Source: Brasenia schreberi (taxonomy: Eukaryota; Streptophyta; Magnoliopsida; Nymphaeales; Cabombaceae). Taken from it: a stretch of DNA of 64,000 nucleotides. Of this stretch, positions 21,261 through 33,117 are shown piece after piece. Each line of letters starts with the position of its first letter. The stretch's first letter is position 1. The translations under genes and the position numbers were made by a program. Below the pieces are notes generated by a model. That model saw only the letters and a list, made by a program, of their open reading frames with translations. It did not search any database and was not told where the DNA came from. The stretch covers positions 10,781,501 through 10,845,500 of the forward strand of contig JAYKKT010000080.1 in the NCBI GenBank assembly GCA_036023115.1. The letters run 5' to 3'.

Positions 21261-23812
21261 CCAAGTTCCTAGATGACTTGAAATACTTGCAAACATACTC
21301 TCCTTTTCCGTGATAAATTTAGTCGGCTCGAGTTTTCCTTACCAATTTTTTCGGCTTGCCGGCATTAGGACTCATTTGATCTTACGTTTGCTGGTGATCT
21401 ACGGTTAAGCAGAGCCATTATCAATACAAGCAGATGCACCATGCGTGCCACCTCAAATGCTTGAACTCCCGTCTCTGGTCAGTGAACAGAGTGTCCTAAT
21501 ATCACAAAATGCCCCTTTTACATGACTAACCGAGTTAATTTATCAAAACAAAGGATCCATAATCTACATGGTTTATACCGCTGCGAGCCAGGTATAACTA
21601 TTTCCCCGTTAGCACGAGGAGCCATGGCTCTCTCGGCTCGGGGTTCGACTCGAAACAACGTAAGGCCATGAATTTGATGTGTAGGGGGCTGCATATCTGG
21701 TAGTTTCTGCCTGGACCCAACTTGACAAGAGTAACTTGGGTAACAAAAACTTTTCCCTATCATGTTAGAATTGTATGAGTGTGTTAGCTGCATTGATATA
21801 CAGTAGCAAAATCACATTCTTAATGTGTTTCAATTTAAACACTGCACACGCTTACCGACTAGCAGAGGCAACAAGTAAACCTAGCCTGAGTGACCTGGTC
21901 AAGCTTTGGTCATCCTTGACCACGTCCTTGCTTATCATTTTGTCAAAGCCCACGGTTGAAGGCACAAACCCTAAAAATGCTTTACAGTTTAAACCATGGG
22001 CTATTTAGTGAGCATTCGCCACACCCAAAGGAACCACGGTTACAAAATGAGCTATGATATGCTTCCCTGGGTAAAGCCGTGGTCTCTGAAGCTACCAGTT
22101 CTGTCGACCGTTGAATCCGAAAGATCGACTGGAAGCTTATATAAGTGAGTTGCTCGTGGTCAGCTCATTCAAGCTTGGTTTGTGTTTGAAACGAAATGAA
22201 CATGGGCCAGTTCCTGGTCCGGTTTAGTTCAGGTTGGAACCATCGGGCCTGTTAGGAACCGGCAGATGTCTGTACATATATACTAGAGAACCTTGTTAAC
22301 CCAATTAATTGTAGATTGAACGCAGGAAGTTACATGTCGAACTTTAAGAGGCTGCTTACGTTCAGCTAATCTAACTTGGATGATGTTCACTTCTCTTTCG
22401 GCTTGGCTCACAAAATAACGAGCAGGAAAGAAAAAGTTCGAGTTCATCAGCGAGCCATAAATCGTTCTTGTTTGGTTCATTCAGCTCATGACCAGCCCTG
22501 CAACCAATTGAAAATCTTTTTCAAATAAATTACTTCTGACTTCCGTTATAAAGAGCTTCAGATCCATTCCTGCATGTAAACGTCAAAAATGCACACTATA
22601 AGGATCCAAAGTGCAATAAATTGGATCTGGACTTATCTCAAATCTGGGCCCAAGCTACGTAACCAAAATAATGAGTGCATTGCGCATACCTTTTTCAGCA
22701 GCATATTATATATCTCTAAGGATGTGAACGAGTTGGATATTAGCGATATCTGGCCCGAATCCTGTTAAGCATCAGATACAGATCTACTTCAGGACGTTAT
22801 GGTTGGATAGAAAGCAACCAATTCTTGTGACCAGAACACATCAAAAACCAAAGCAAAACCAACCTTATCGGCTACATGGAATTCGTCTTCATAATTGTAT
22901 TCTAGCTTGTATCGTGTTAATATTTTTTCTTTTGGCACAATCGGGAGGCTATAGCCAGAAGCACGCTCCCAATGTCGAACTTATGACCTACAACTCATGA
23001 GCCAACCCCCTAGCCAGGTGACCTAATCGCTTGTTCATGTAACCACTAACTCCAAGAAAGCAAGATCATATTTTATTGCTTCCCTTGGGGAGATTTGTGA
23101 CTTCTTTTGCATCTCCTATCGAAACTAAAATTGTAACCTTTTCTTCATCCTATCTAAATCCGAATTAGAATGTGATTATAAAGTTTACATACTGCCATTT
23201 TTCTCAAAGTTGTATTGGAACTCGCTAGGTTCTGGCAATCAAGCTACCTTGGACATCTTCAGTTTGATTGACCAGACATTCCAAGCATTCGCCGAACTCA
23301 CAAAGCTGTTTGAAAGAGTACCACCATCTCCGTTCAAGCCCTGTCCAACCATTCAAACAAATCTGAATATCGCTTATAGTATCCCCTATTCAAACAAAGG
23401 TTATGTGAGTTGTGCGCTTGTGTGTGTGTGTGTGTGTGTGAAAGCGCGTGTAGATGCCTTCCCCAAAACAAATATGATAGTCCTGCCTCACATGAATGAC
23501 ATGACATACAGAGTATACAATTCTCAGTTTTTGCTACTTGTTATGGTTAGCATTTCTGTACGTCGAGTATTTTAAGTAAATACTCAGTTTTTGTTTTTTT
23601 AAGGCAGTAAAGGTTAGGACCCCTACCAATTACATTTCTACCAAAAATTTCTGTGGCAAATGACTAATTTCCCCGATATTTCCACTACCAGCCTTGTTGA
23701 TGTGGTCGAGCCATTAGCCGAGAAAAGTTCGAGTTTAGTCTTGCTTTTGAGATTTCAAGAAAGATAAGGATACCAAGTAAGAGATCAGAGGTGGTGACAA
23801 GTATCTTGCGAA
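21261..23812. other. Intergenic stretch between the copia element and the first hAT MITE
   Basis: No gene is supported. At 21608-21658 there is a TTAGCACGAGG ... GGGTTCGACTC pair resembling RNA polymerase III A and B boxes, possibly an old SINE. A (TG)n microsatellite of about 22 bases lies at 23419-23440. Confidence 0.4.
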
Positions 23813-23990
23813 CAGTGGTGGATTTAGAATTTTTGGTAGGCTGTGGTGAATAGCCTATTCAACTCTTTAAGGCGGGGGCGACCTATGTATAGTAGTCATG
23901 GATTCGATCAGCCATGTAATTTTTTCTTTGATTTTTAAATTTCAAGTGGGGCAGACACCTCCACATCGCCTCGATGTAGATCTGCCACTG
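23813..23990. mobile_element. hAT-type MITE, 178 bp
   Basis: The ends are CAGTGGTGGAT and, inverted, ATCTGCCACTG, matching the CAGTGGCGGAT terminal repeat of a common plant hAT family. The flanking 8-mers CTTGCGAA (23805-23812) and CCTGTGAA (23991-23998) agree at six of eight bases, both differences being C/T, as expected for an aged 8-bp hAT target duplication. There is no coding capacity. Confidence 0.75.
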
Positions 23991-23998
23991 CCTGTGAA

Positions 23999-25554
23999 AA
24001 GATGTCCTTGATGGTGTACCGTATGAGCACCAACTCCTAACAAAGTTGCTAGCCATATTTACCTTCAAACATCCTTGCTTCAATGGTCTAAAACAAGCTT
24101 CAATAATCGTGCATCAGCACCTATTTGCAAATATTATCAGTAATTAAGTTATATCGTTTCTTCATTTCATGCATTTTTAATAGGTGCTTGAAGTGACGCG
24201 GTCAGTTTCTTGGTACAAAATTTCTCAAGTAAATGTTGCCTTGCAAATTGACATCCCTACCAGATTGTGGGTAGTATGCGAGGAAATTCGATTAGGGTTG
24301 GCATCTCTAACGACTCTCGGCCAAGTGGGTTAGTGGCATTCATGCGGCCGAATGAGCAAACTTCGTGAATCAGGTCCTAATATTATTCAACCAAATAAAA
24401 TTGGATATGGATTCCCCATCGAACTATGGTTTATTTTCTGCCATACTAAATCCAGACATTATTAAGAACAGCAGAATCTAAATCTAATTCGGATTTGTAT
24501 GGAACCTAGATCCAAAATGTTTTTAGCATATAAAGGAGAATGAAAGGGGCCAGCTATACGCATTTTTCAACTAATTGAAGTTGGTTTACCTGCTTAAGAG
24601 TAGAGGTGCCAACGGGTTAGAGTTGGTAAATCCAAATCCAGGTACCAATGCCAGGACTCTACTTGGATCTGGAGGTGGCCTCTTTGGACCTGGCACAACA
24701 GTTAGATCCAGACCCAACCTGCATCCAGAACTGGACGGAACCTGAACCAAGGAATGGGACCCAGAACCAGGGCTGAACTATGGAGCTCTTCAGTTTGGTT
24801 ATGGTTCCACCTTCCAGAAAACCAAACCAGAACTAGAACTGGTGGTTCCAAACAATATTTTGGTTCTGGTTGTGCACCTTTAATGCATGTTCTTTCCAAT
24901 GAAGCCTGAAGTAAATGGACTCGAAAGCGTGTTGTAGAACTGGAACTGGTTTGATTCTGGTTCTAGGTTTCAGTGGAACTGGAACTCGGGAATTTGGAGC
25001 CACCAATCCCAGTTTATCTTGAACCAGCGAGGTATGCTTGGATATGTGGCCTAAAGAGCCTACCGTGAGAAAACCACACCCGGGTCCTATGAGAAAAATC
25101 CAAGTCATACGGCCTAAACAATACGCTGGAAATGAATTCCATATATTTTCTCATTGAAAGTTTTCCCAAACTTAATCAGAACTTGCTCCCGATCCAGGTT
25201 TTCGCATGAAAACTTGTACACTAAATGGATCTATTCAGATCTAGTTGATTAGACCAGAAACAACTAAATGGATCTGTTCAGTTCACCAGACCCTGCCCTA
25301 TCAGATTCGATACAACTCGGATTTTTGGGTCAAACCCGTCTATTGCATCCCCAGCTAGGAGTCTCGAATTCAAAATCCATCACTATCACTATGGAATATC
25401 GCATAAAGTGTCATTCTTGTCAATGTCGTTGTTCATTGTCTATTTATTCATTTGACATCACTATCACTATGGACTATGACTACTGAATAAACATTTCAAG
25501 TTGCACACACACACACAAAGAGAGAGAGAGAGCTACAGGCGTGAGCTCCAAACC
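23999..25554. repeat. Intergenic stretch with GGAACTGGAAC-rich repeats
   Basis: Positions 24600-25000 are dense in CCAGAACC/GGTTCTGG phrases. They are bounded by AGAGGTGCCAACGGG (24602) and, inverted, GGTTGTGCACCTTT (24865-24879), suggesting a non-autonomous hAT element of the GGTGTGCAACC type. No target duplication is convincing. Two 18-bp direct copies of CATCACTATCACTATGGA lie near 25379 and 25456. Confidence 0.35.
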
Positions 25555-25660
25555 CTGCTTCCGTCGCACCAAGAGTGTTGGCTCAAAGGCAGGGCTCTCT
25601 AGAACCGTTGCCGCTGTTGGGGAAGGGTGCATGTGTGGATGTGGGTGTGCTTCGGCCGCC
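25555..25660 (+). mobile_element. tRNA-derived SINE, copy 2
   Basis: It shares with 14660-14780 the order CGCACCA, GAGTGTT, GGCTCAAAGG, CTCTAGAACC, CCGCTGTTGGGG, TGCATGTGTG. The B-box region is deleted here. It follows an (AC)n(AG)n microsatellite at about 25504-25532. Confidence 0.45.
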
Positions 25661-27462
25661 TCTTATAACAAAAACAAAATCATTGATAAGGAATTCCATA
25701 GCAAACCACAAACACATACCAAGCCTTATCCCACACTAAATGGTCGATTATATCGACTCTTGGTGGTCATTGTGCTCTTATATGTATTAGCATCTGACTC
25801 CAGAAAAGTAAGACTTCTTTCCTTCAACACTTTTAGGGGTTCCTATCTATACATATGCTTTCACACACCATAGAAGAACTCCATGTGGATGCATCTCTAA
25901 ATGTTCAAAACACCTTTACTCTCGTTTTATCAACACCAAAATTTTCTCCTGTGAGCTCGTAAAGGATATGTAAAAAGGTTATTAGAGAAAAAATTAATGT
26001 GGTACAACTTAGTTTTGTTAAGTGGGTTAAGGCTGTCTTACGAAAGAAACTACGAATTTTGTCAACTATACGATATCATACACGAAGTTCGACGTTGATA
26101 GTGACTTCCATACTGGGCAAGCTTATCACAGTGCTACCAAGTTACTAAAGAACAATCAACTCTTGTACACCCTTTACATTGCTTTTGTTTACTGGAAATT
26201 TGGTGTTATCCTCACACTGGATAATGCTTTCATTTGATTGACTTCTTTATTGAACAAAGTTGTCTCAATCCAACTAACCTTTAAAAGAACCTCATTGCAT
26301 ATTCTTGTATTATTTTTTCACTAGTGGAACTTCCGCCTTATGCAAGATTTTTTTTTCCTTTGGGAGTTAAATGCTAATACGGTAAAACAATTGGAGTGCA
26401 AGTGAGCTGAGTAGCTCACGAGTTAATCGAGCTTGACTAGGGAACTTGACTTTCTGGAGCTAAAATCAAGCTCGAATTGCTCAGGAGCCAAGCTCGAGGT
26501 CGACAATATTCTCACAAGCATAATCGAGCTTTAAAGTCTTACTGAAAACACCAGAGCCTTAAAGAAATTGCAAAATTTGGCATAGGTTTCATGCCAAATG
26601 GTACCACTGAACATGGAATTGTCAATCCTTTACCCATGATCTAAGAGGTGACCATTTAAGAAAGTTCTACATATTATGTTCGAAAGAGATGGGGAATTAA
26701 AGAAAATTCTTTTGATTTCAGCTCTGATATCATGATCGACAGTGTCGATTTATAGGTTGGACTGCAACCCAACCACCACTATTAGTGCTAAAAAATACCT
26801 TGTCAAAGTGAGCGTTATGCCGCTCATCAACACGAACGAGGGAATGAAAAATGCTTGTGACAATTGCTTCTAATTCAAATTCTACGGTTTGTATCAGTGG
26901 GTGTTGAGTATGTTTAAATAGTTGTGAGATGTGGCTTGACAACCTTATGCCTTTGTATTTTGATTGTTATTTTTGTGGAGTCAATGATAGAAACAAGAGC
27001 CTATCCATGAATACATATAATGGATCGTACTATATTCGTTGATGATGCTCCTTTTACAGTAAATAAAGGGATGCCTATATAGATATTATTGAGATGTACA
27101 AGGATCAAGACCTTTTATTGCTGATTAAGGAGGAGAAGGCTATGCGCTTCTAATGCTCGATTAGAATAACCAAAGTAGGATAAATTTTCGGCATTATCCC
27201 ATTCAAATCTAAACCTTGAATTATATATGTGTGTGTGCATGTGTAGAAAAAACTAAGTCATGCGTTCAACAGTATCAAGTCATTTACCTTCTTTTCTTTT
27301 TGGAGGCATGAATATAATGTGATTATTTTTTCTTCTAGCATACACCTTACACTCTTACATACCTAAATGACACTCATACTATTAAAAGAGTAAAGGGTAG
27401 GGTTGAGTGCTTACAGGTAGAGGTTTGCAAGGATCAATTATATGTAGATAAATTTTTTTAGA
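25661..27462. other. Intergenic stretch without recognised features
   Basis: I see no gene. Positions 26400-26515 contain several AGCTCGAG-like palindromic phrases, possibly a decayed hAT-type element, but no ends can be set. Confidence 0.35.
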
Positions 27463-27475
27463 TAATTTTTTTTAG

Positions 27476-28454
27476 CCTTATAAGAGACATGTATGATGGT
27501 GCAAAAACATGTGTGAGGACTCATGAAGGAACGACAGACCTCTTTGAAGTTAATATTGGGTTATATCAAGGACCAACTTTAAGTCCATACTTATTTATAA
27601 TGGTGATGGATGAGTTAACAAAACATATTCAAGATGAAGTACCTTGGTGTATGTTATTTGCAGATGACATTGTATTAGTGGAGGAGTCTAAGGAAAAAGT
27701 TAATAGAAAATTGGAACTAGGGAGAGAAACATTAGAAAGCTAAGGCCTCCGACTTAGTAGAACAAAGACAGAATATATGGAATGTAAGTTTGATCATTTG
27801 GTTACTTCAGAGGACAGAAATTAAAATTGGCACACATTGCATTACCCAAAAGGAAAGTTTTAAATACCTAGGGTCAATTTTTTAGAGTGATGGAAGAATT
27901 GATGGAGATGTTACGCATAGAATTAATGATGGTTGGTTAAAATGGAGAGGAGCATCAGGCATTCTTTGTGATAAGAAGATACCATTAAAGTTAAAAGGTA
28001 AATATTATAGAGCAGCAATTAGGCCTGCCATGTTTTATGGTTCTGAGTGTTGGGCAATTAATCATCAACATGTACAAAAGATGTCCGTGACAGAAATGAA
28101 GATTTTAAGATGGATGAGTGGTCATACAAGAAAAGACCGTATACATAATGAGGTTATTATAAACAAATTAGGAGTGGCACCAATAGAGGATAAAATGAGA
28201 GAACATCGTTTAAGATGGTTTGGACATATAGAAAGAAGATCAAAAGAAGAACCTGTAAGAAGGTTAGAAAAACTAAATTTGAAAAGTATTAAAAGAGGTA
28301 GAGGACGACTACAAAAGTGTTGGAAAGAAACAATAAAGAATGATCTAGCTTATTGGGAGTTAACTGCTAACATGGCACATAATAGGGATTTGTGGAAACA
28401 AAGAATCCATGTAGCTGACCCCGTCTAGTATGAGAAAAGGCTTAGTTGTTGTTG
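27476..28454 (+). mobile_element. 5'-truncated RTE LINE, copy 1 of a tandem pair
   Basis: It encodes the C-terminal part of an RTE reverse transcriptase: MYDGAKTCVRTHEG at 27489, [14 protein letters not shown] with catalytic FADD at 27657-27668, then [17 protein letters not shown] and the [12 protein letters not shown] / [12 protein letters not shown] region to 28425. It ends CCCCGTCTAGTATGAGAAAA, then GGCTTAGTTGTTGTTG, the (TTG)n tail of this family. There are stops and one frame break between 27743 and 28030. It is flanked by TAATTTTTTTTAG at 27463-27475 and 28455-28467. Confidence 0.85.
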
Positions 28455-28467
28455 TAATTTTTTTTAG

Positions 28468-28990
28468 GCTGGTTGGTTAAAATGGAGAGGAGCATCAAGT
28501 ATTCTTTGTGATAAGAAGATATCATTAAGTTAAAAGGTAAATATTATAGAGCAACAATTAAATCTGTCATATTTTATGGTTCTGAGTGTTGAGCAGCATG
28601 TACAAAAGATGTTTGTGGTAGAAATAAAGATGTTGAGATGGATGAGTGGTCATACAAGAAAAGACCGTATACATAATAAGGTTATTAGAAACAAATTAGG
28701 AGTGATACCAATAAAGGATAAAATGAGATAATATCGTTTAAGATGGTTTGGACATATAGAAAGAAGATCAAAAGAACAACCTCTAAGAAGGTATGAAAAA
28801 CTAAATTTAAAAGTACTAAAAAAGGTAGAGAACGGCCACAAAAGTGTAAGAAAGAAACAATAAAGAATGATCTAGCTTATTGTGAGTTAACTCTTAACAT
28901 GGCACATGATAGGGCTATGTGGAAACAAAGAATCCATGTAGCCGACCCCGTCTAGTATGGGAAAAGGCTTAGTTGTCGTTTGTTGTTGTT
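28468..28990 (+). mobile_element. 5'-truncated RTE LINE, copy 2 of a tandem pair
   Basis: It begins at the point equivalent to about 27932 of copy 1 (GGTTGGTTAAAATGGAGAGG) and runs to the (TTG)n tail. It is flanked by TAATTTTTTTTAG at 28455-28467 and 28991-29003, the same 13-mer that precedes copy 1. Several stops. Copies 1 and 2 differ at roughly one site in twelve by eye, including a 12-base deletion near 28590. Confidence 0.8.
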
Positions 28991-29003
28991 TAATTTTTTT
29001 TAG

Positions 29004-29568
29004 GCACGAGTGCTTTCTGTACGCTCCATAGAGTGTGCACTCAGGGTTCCCCTTTGTTTCTCTCTGTGTTTCAATCTATATGTCTCTCTATCTCTCTATG
29101 TGTATATATATACTTATTTATTTGTTGAAAGTTGGCTTGTAATAGACTTCTTTTATGTTTGGTTGGTTGACTTGAACTGCTAACTTTGGTTCCTTTAATG
29201 GTGCCATTTATTGGTTCGTGCGATTCAGTTTTCCTCACTTGTTTAATTAGATTTAGTTTTCCCCCATAGGTAGAGAGTTCATGTTTATATAGCTTCTCCA
29301 AAGACCCATGCAGTAAAGGGCCGGATTAGGAAGCAGCTCAAATTAACAAAAAACTTTGGCAGAGCTTATTCTGTGAAACGTAAATCTGAGGCTTGTCTTC
29401 AAGCTTACAGGTTTTTAGTATCCAATAATAACAGTGACCACATTCGACTTCCATTAGCATTCTCACGAAATCCAAAAAGAAAAGACCCTCGACAGCACTA
29501 TCTTATCTTGAGCTTGAGAAGTTAATAGAGAAAATATGTCTATTGTAGTGTCAAGCATCATTCAGAAG
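29004..29568. other. Intergenic stretch without recognised features
   Basis: This is A/T-rich with a short CTCTCTAT/TATA tract at 29080-29112. I see no gene or bounded repeat. Confidence 0.4.
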
Positions 29569-29751
29569 CAACGCCGGACCTAGAAAATTTTCTGGCGTAA
29601 GGCGAAGTCCACTGTGGTGAAATTCAAGTCAAGAGAAGCATATATTATTTTGGGGGAAAATTGACTGCATGCATTGGTTTTCTGAATTTTTCAGATTTCA
29701 AGTGAGATGGCTGTCTCATGGCGACCTTGCCGATTAATAGGTCCGCCACTG
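29569..29751. mobile_element. hAT-type MITE, 183 bp
   Basis: The ends are CAACGCCGGACCTAGAA and, inverted, GGTCCGCCACTG. This is the CAGTGGCGGACC terminal repeat, with two changes at the left end. The flanking 8-mers TTCAGAAG and TTTGGGAG match at five of eight sites, all differences being transitions. It is related by its ends to the MITE at 23813-23990. Confidence 0.7.
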
Positions 29752-30982
29752 TTTGGGAGGTGGTGAGCCAGAACGAGTTATCCTTTTATACCAGATGCAG
29801 GTAACCCGCCTACCTCACAACCGAGTCCGGTGAATTTTATATCGGGTCATGGTGAACATACTAGTAAGGTCCATGGCGTTGATTGAAATGTGATATGTCA
29901 ATCGAAAACAGCTGGTAGCATTAATATTAAAGATCTTCTCTTTTCAATGTATAATAAAGTTGGTAGGGACATACCCAATAGGGGTCATTTGGGCGCTTTG
30001 GTTCGTGGTTTTAAGGGAATCGGATCTCAATTTCTGGTGCTTGCAGTTTAAGTTTCACCGTGCACCAAATGCAAAACCCATCTCCAGCATTGAACTATAA
30101 TTTCATATACCCAATTTGAGTAAAACCTACAAAAATCCAAATACCTTTTCCTCTCTTTGTTGTTGTTATCCTGTTTTTTTATAAAAACTTGAGAATTAGT
30201 TCCACTCATAAATCAAATATAAATTCCTCGAAACAATAGTTAGAAGCCTGGGCTCGATTTCAATATGAAGAGCTAGACAATCAAGCACACCCTTGGGGGC
30301 CATGAGATCAGAGGAAAAACAAGGACTTCTAAATCGAAACATACTGAGTTGAGAAGAAGTGAACTGAGCTAAATAGAGAGTTGAGAAATACTATGTGCGA
30401 GCAACTATTAACGCTTTCGCATTAGCTCGTGGAACTAAGTCCTACACACAAACACACATATACACCATAACCACCACACTAAGGAATGATGATAAGGCTT
30501 GGTTCACTAGCCACCAATATAGGATAAAAGTGAGGGAGATAGAGTAAAACTTTGGAGCCAAAACAATCTGATTTTTCATTATGAAATCTGTCTATTTATG
30601 CTCATAACAGACTCTCTGAGTTGAGTTCAAAAAGAACATTAACACTCTGCAATTTACTAGGTAGAGTGTTCTCATTCTCTGTGATTGTGGTCAAGTTTGG
30701 TACTAACCCAACCATTTGAATAGTAAACTGAACCATATAACGCCAATTATTCCGGTTTGGTTTGCCATACTGTAGGTCATTACATTTTAACATGCTAATG
30801 CACCACACTTATTAGTATATATTATAATCAATCACATAAGCACTCAAAGCAATCGACTCACGAGTTCCTGGTCATGAATTGGATACTCAGGGTAAATATA
30901 TATATATATATATGCATAATGTTTCACGAAAACAGCAACGGGACGTGAGACACAGCAAATCTCTAAAACTAAGAAATGGGGA

Positions 30983-31020
<38 letters not shown>

Positions 31021-31149
31021 GAAAAGCTAAATCATCTTACACATTTCAACAATAAATTTAATATCTAATTGCATTCAACCGATGAAAATAAAGGATCCTA
31101 AAAACATGTAAACTAACCATTTAAACAGTGAAAAATAAATAACTACCGA
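29752..31149. other. Intergenic stretch with (TA)n tracts
   Basis: No gene is seen. (TA)n microsatellites lie at 30895-30913 and 30990-31018. Confidence 0.4.
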
Positions 31150-32110
31150 AATGTTTTACATAATTATGAACAAAAATAAATGTTAATGAAACAATAGTTC
31201 GACAACTTCATCACCATTTTGAGGATTCTTGTCAACATTTTTTTATAAAAAAATTCTTCTAAATCTAACTCATCAAGAAAGAGGTCAACAAACTCTTCAA
31301 GTCTAGCTTTGCCTTGATAATCTTCATGATAAGATGCTCATTCATCACTCATAATTGTTGCCTCAAGAGGACGCTTAAGAAGTGTTCATTGTTTACCTCA
31401 TAAAAAAAATTGATAGATTTAATAAATATAGAACCATTAGTAGAAGTGCCATAAAATTAATCAAAGGACTCCTTTATGGATCACTCATCCATCATTGATA
31501 ATCGTTATCCTTTTTTTTTGTCTAGGTACCTTTAATGGTTTGTAATAACATTTTCGCATCTTAATTTATTATATCTTAGAGGTACATAACCATGCAAATC
31601 ATGATTAACAACAAAAGTATATGAGTTCAAATAATATGTTTTTTTTGCAAAATTAAATGGCAAACTACAAGTGTAGAACATTCTAACAATTTCACTATCC
31701 AATTGAGACCTAGGTTGCATGTCAAATGCCTTAGCTAGATGTAACAAATCAGATTTTCTTTTCTTCATATTAGTAAAAGCTTCCATTCTAATTGAGCCAT
31801 TAGGTTGTGAACGAATTGCCAATTCATAAGATAAATTAACTTTCTTAGTCTTTGTATTTTATATTTTCTTAAACCTTCTTCTTCTAGCTTTCTCATTTCA
31901 ATTATGTCATTAGGCTTCACTTTTTGACAAGCAACAATATCTTTTTGTGAAATTTTATGTAAATATGCTCTAACTCTAGTATAAGTTTCTTGATTTTCTT
32001 AAAGCTACAAGTTGCTAACGTATTTTCAATTACCTCTTCCTTCAATCATCTGTGAGCATTTAGTCGCATACTTCTAAAGAGGACTGCTATTTTCATTGTT
32101 TTTCTTTCAG
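31150..32110 (-). pseudogene. hAT transposase remnant
   Basis: On the minus strand, pieces in order read DIVACQKVKPNDIIEM.KLEEE (about 31950-31880) and then RSQLDSEIVRMFYTCSLPFN...NSYTFVVNHDLHGY (31532-31730). These match the start of the DUF659-like core of plant BED-type hAT transposases (FY..GLPFN.AR.P...NS). Multiple stops. Element ends were not found. A (TA)n tract follows at 32441-32476. Confidence 0.65.
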
Positions 32111-32436
32111 CTATTACGGCTGCTAGTATCTTGTTTCATAAAAACTCCAAAATATTTATGCAATTGAGAAGTTGAGGAAATAATCAATAATTCAAGAAGA
32201 TGAGAACATGACAGGGATGAGAGAGAGAGAGACTGTGCCAGTCGTTGGTGGGATATGAGAGAGTTATGGCTGTGGATTATGGATTGAGAACGAGACAATC
32301 TCCGTTGATGGAAAACGAGAGGGAGAGAGAGAAGGGGGCAGAGACGGTTGGACTTTTTTTTGCGGTTGAGTCTAAATTCATTTTTCTCTTCAGTTTCTAC
32401 CAAGTAAATATTTTCACTTTTGGTGCATCCTAGTAT

Positions 32437-32482
<46 letters not shown>

Positions 32483-33117
32483 CGAATGTTAACCATCTAA
32501 TTTGAAAAATTGAAAGTCAATATTTGAATTTTGAAATTAAAAAATATACTCATAATTTAAATTCACTTGATCTAAAAAGCGACTTTTACTTTTTAAACTT
32601 AACAAAAGGAACATTTTGCAAGCTCGAACTAAACCAAAAGAAAAAGATCCGGATGAGTTTGGATTGGTCTAATCGAAGTGGGTTTGGATCGGTTTAACAC
32701 CCCCAAATCTGTGTCCTGAGCGTGCCATGTACCCGGCCTTGTAACAGTGGGAACGAAAAGCAGGACGACCGAATACCTAAGAGACGCCCTCTCTTGTTGT
32801 GCCTGACTGCATCCCAAACCCTTCGCTGCTTCCGTCGATCATTTTGGTACAGGGGTGAGGATTCCCGTGCATTCACTAATCAGTTTCGCATTTGATTGTA
32901 TCCATTTTCGCATTTAACATCTTTCCAATTGTGCATGTGCCACTTTATCTTATGTAAATTGCAAATAATTGCGTCATTATTCATTTTATTTGTTGAAGAT
33001 TCTTGATGCTTGCTATCATGTGGTATTCCTTCTTTTTTCCATTTTCTAATTACCCTTTGATTGTAGTAGTGCGCAGGTAGCTTGGGAAACTGGATCTCTC
33101 AATTCCGAAAGGCCTAA
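32111..33117 (+). promoter_or_regulatory. Upstream region and probable 5' UTR of STRAP
   Basis: The G/C-richer stretch 32690-32860 looks like a leader. TTTTGGTACAGGG/GTGAGG near 32855 and TAGTAGTGCGCAG/GTAGC at 33076 could be the donor and acceptor of a 5' UTR intron. This is inferred from splice-site form only. No clear TATA box was identified. Confidence 0.3.
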
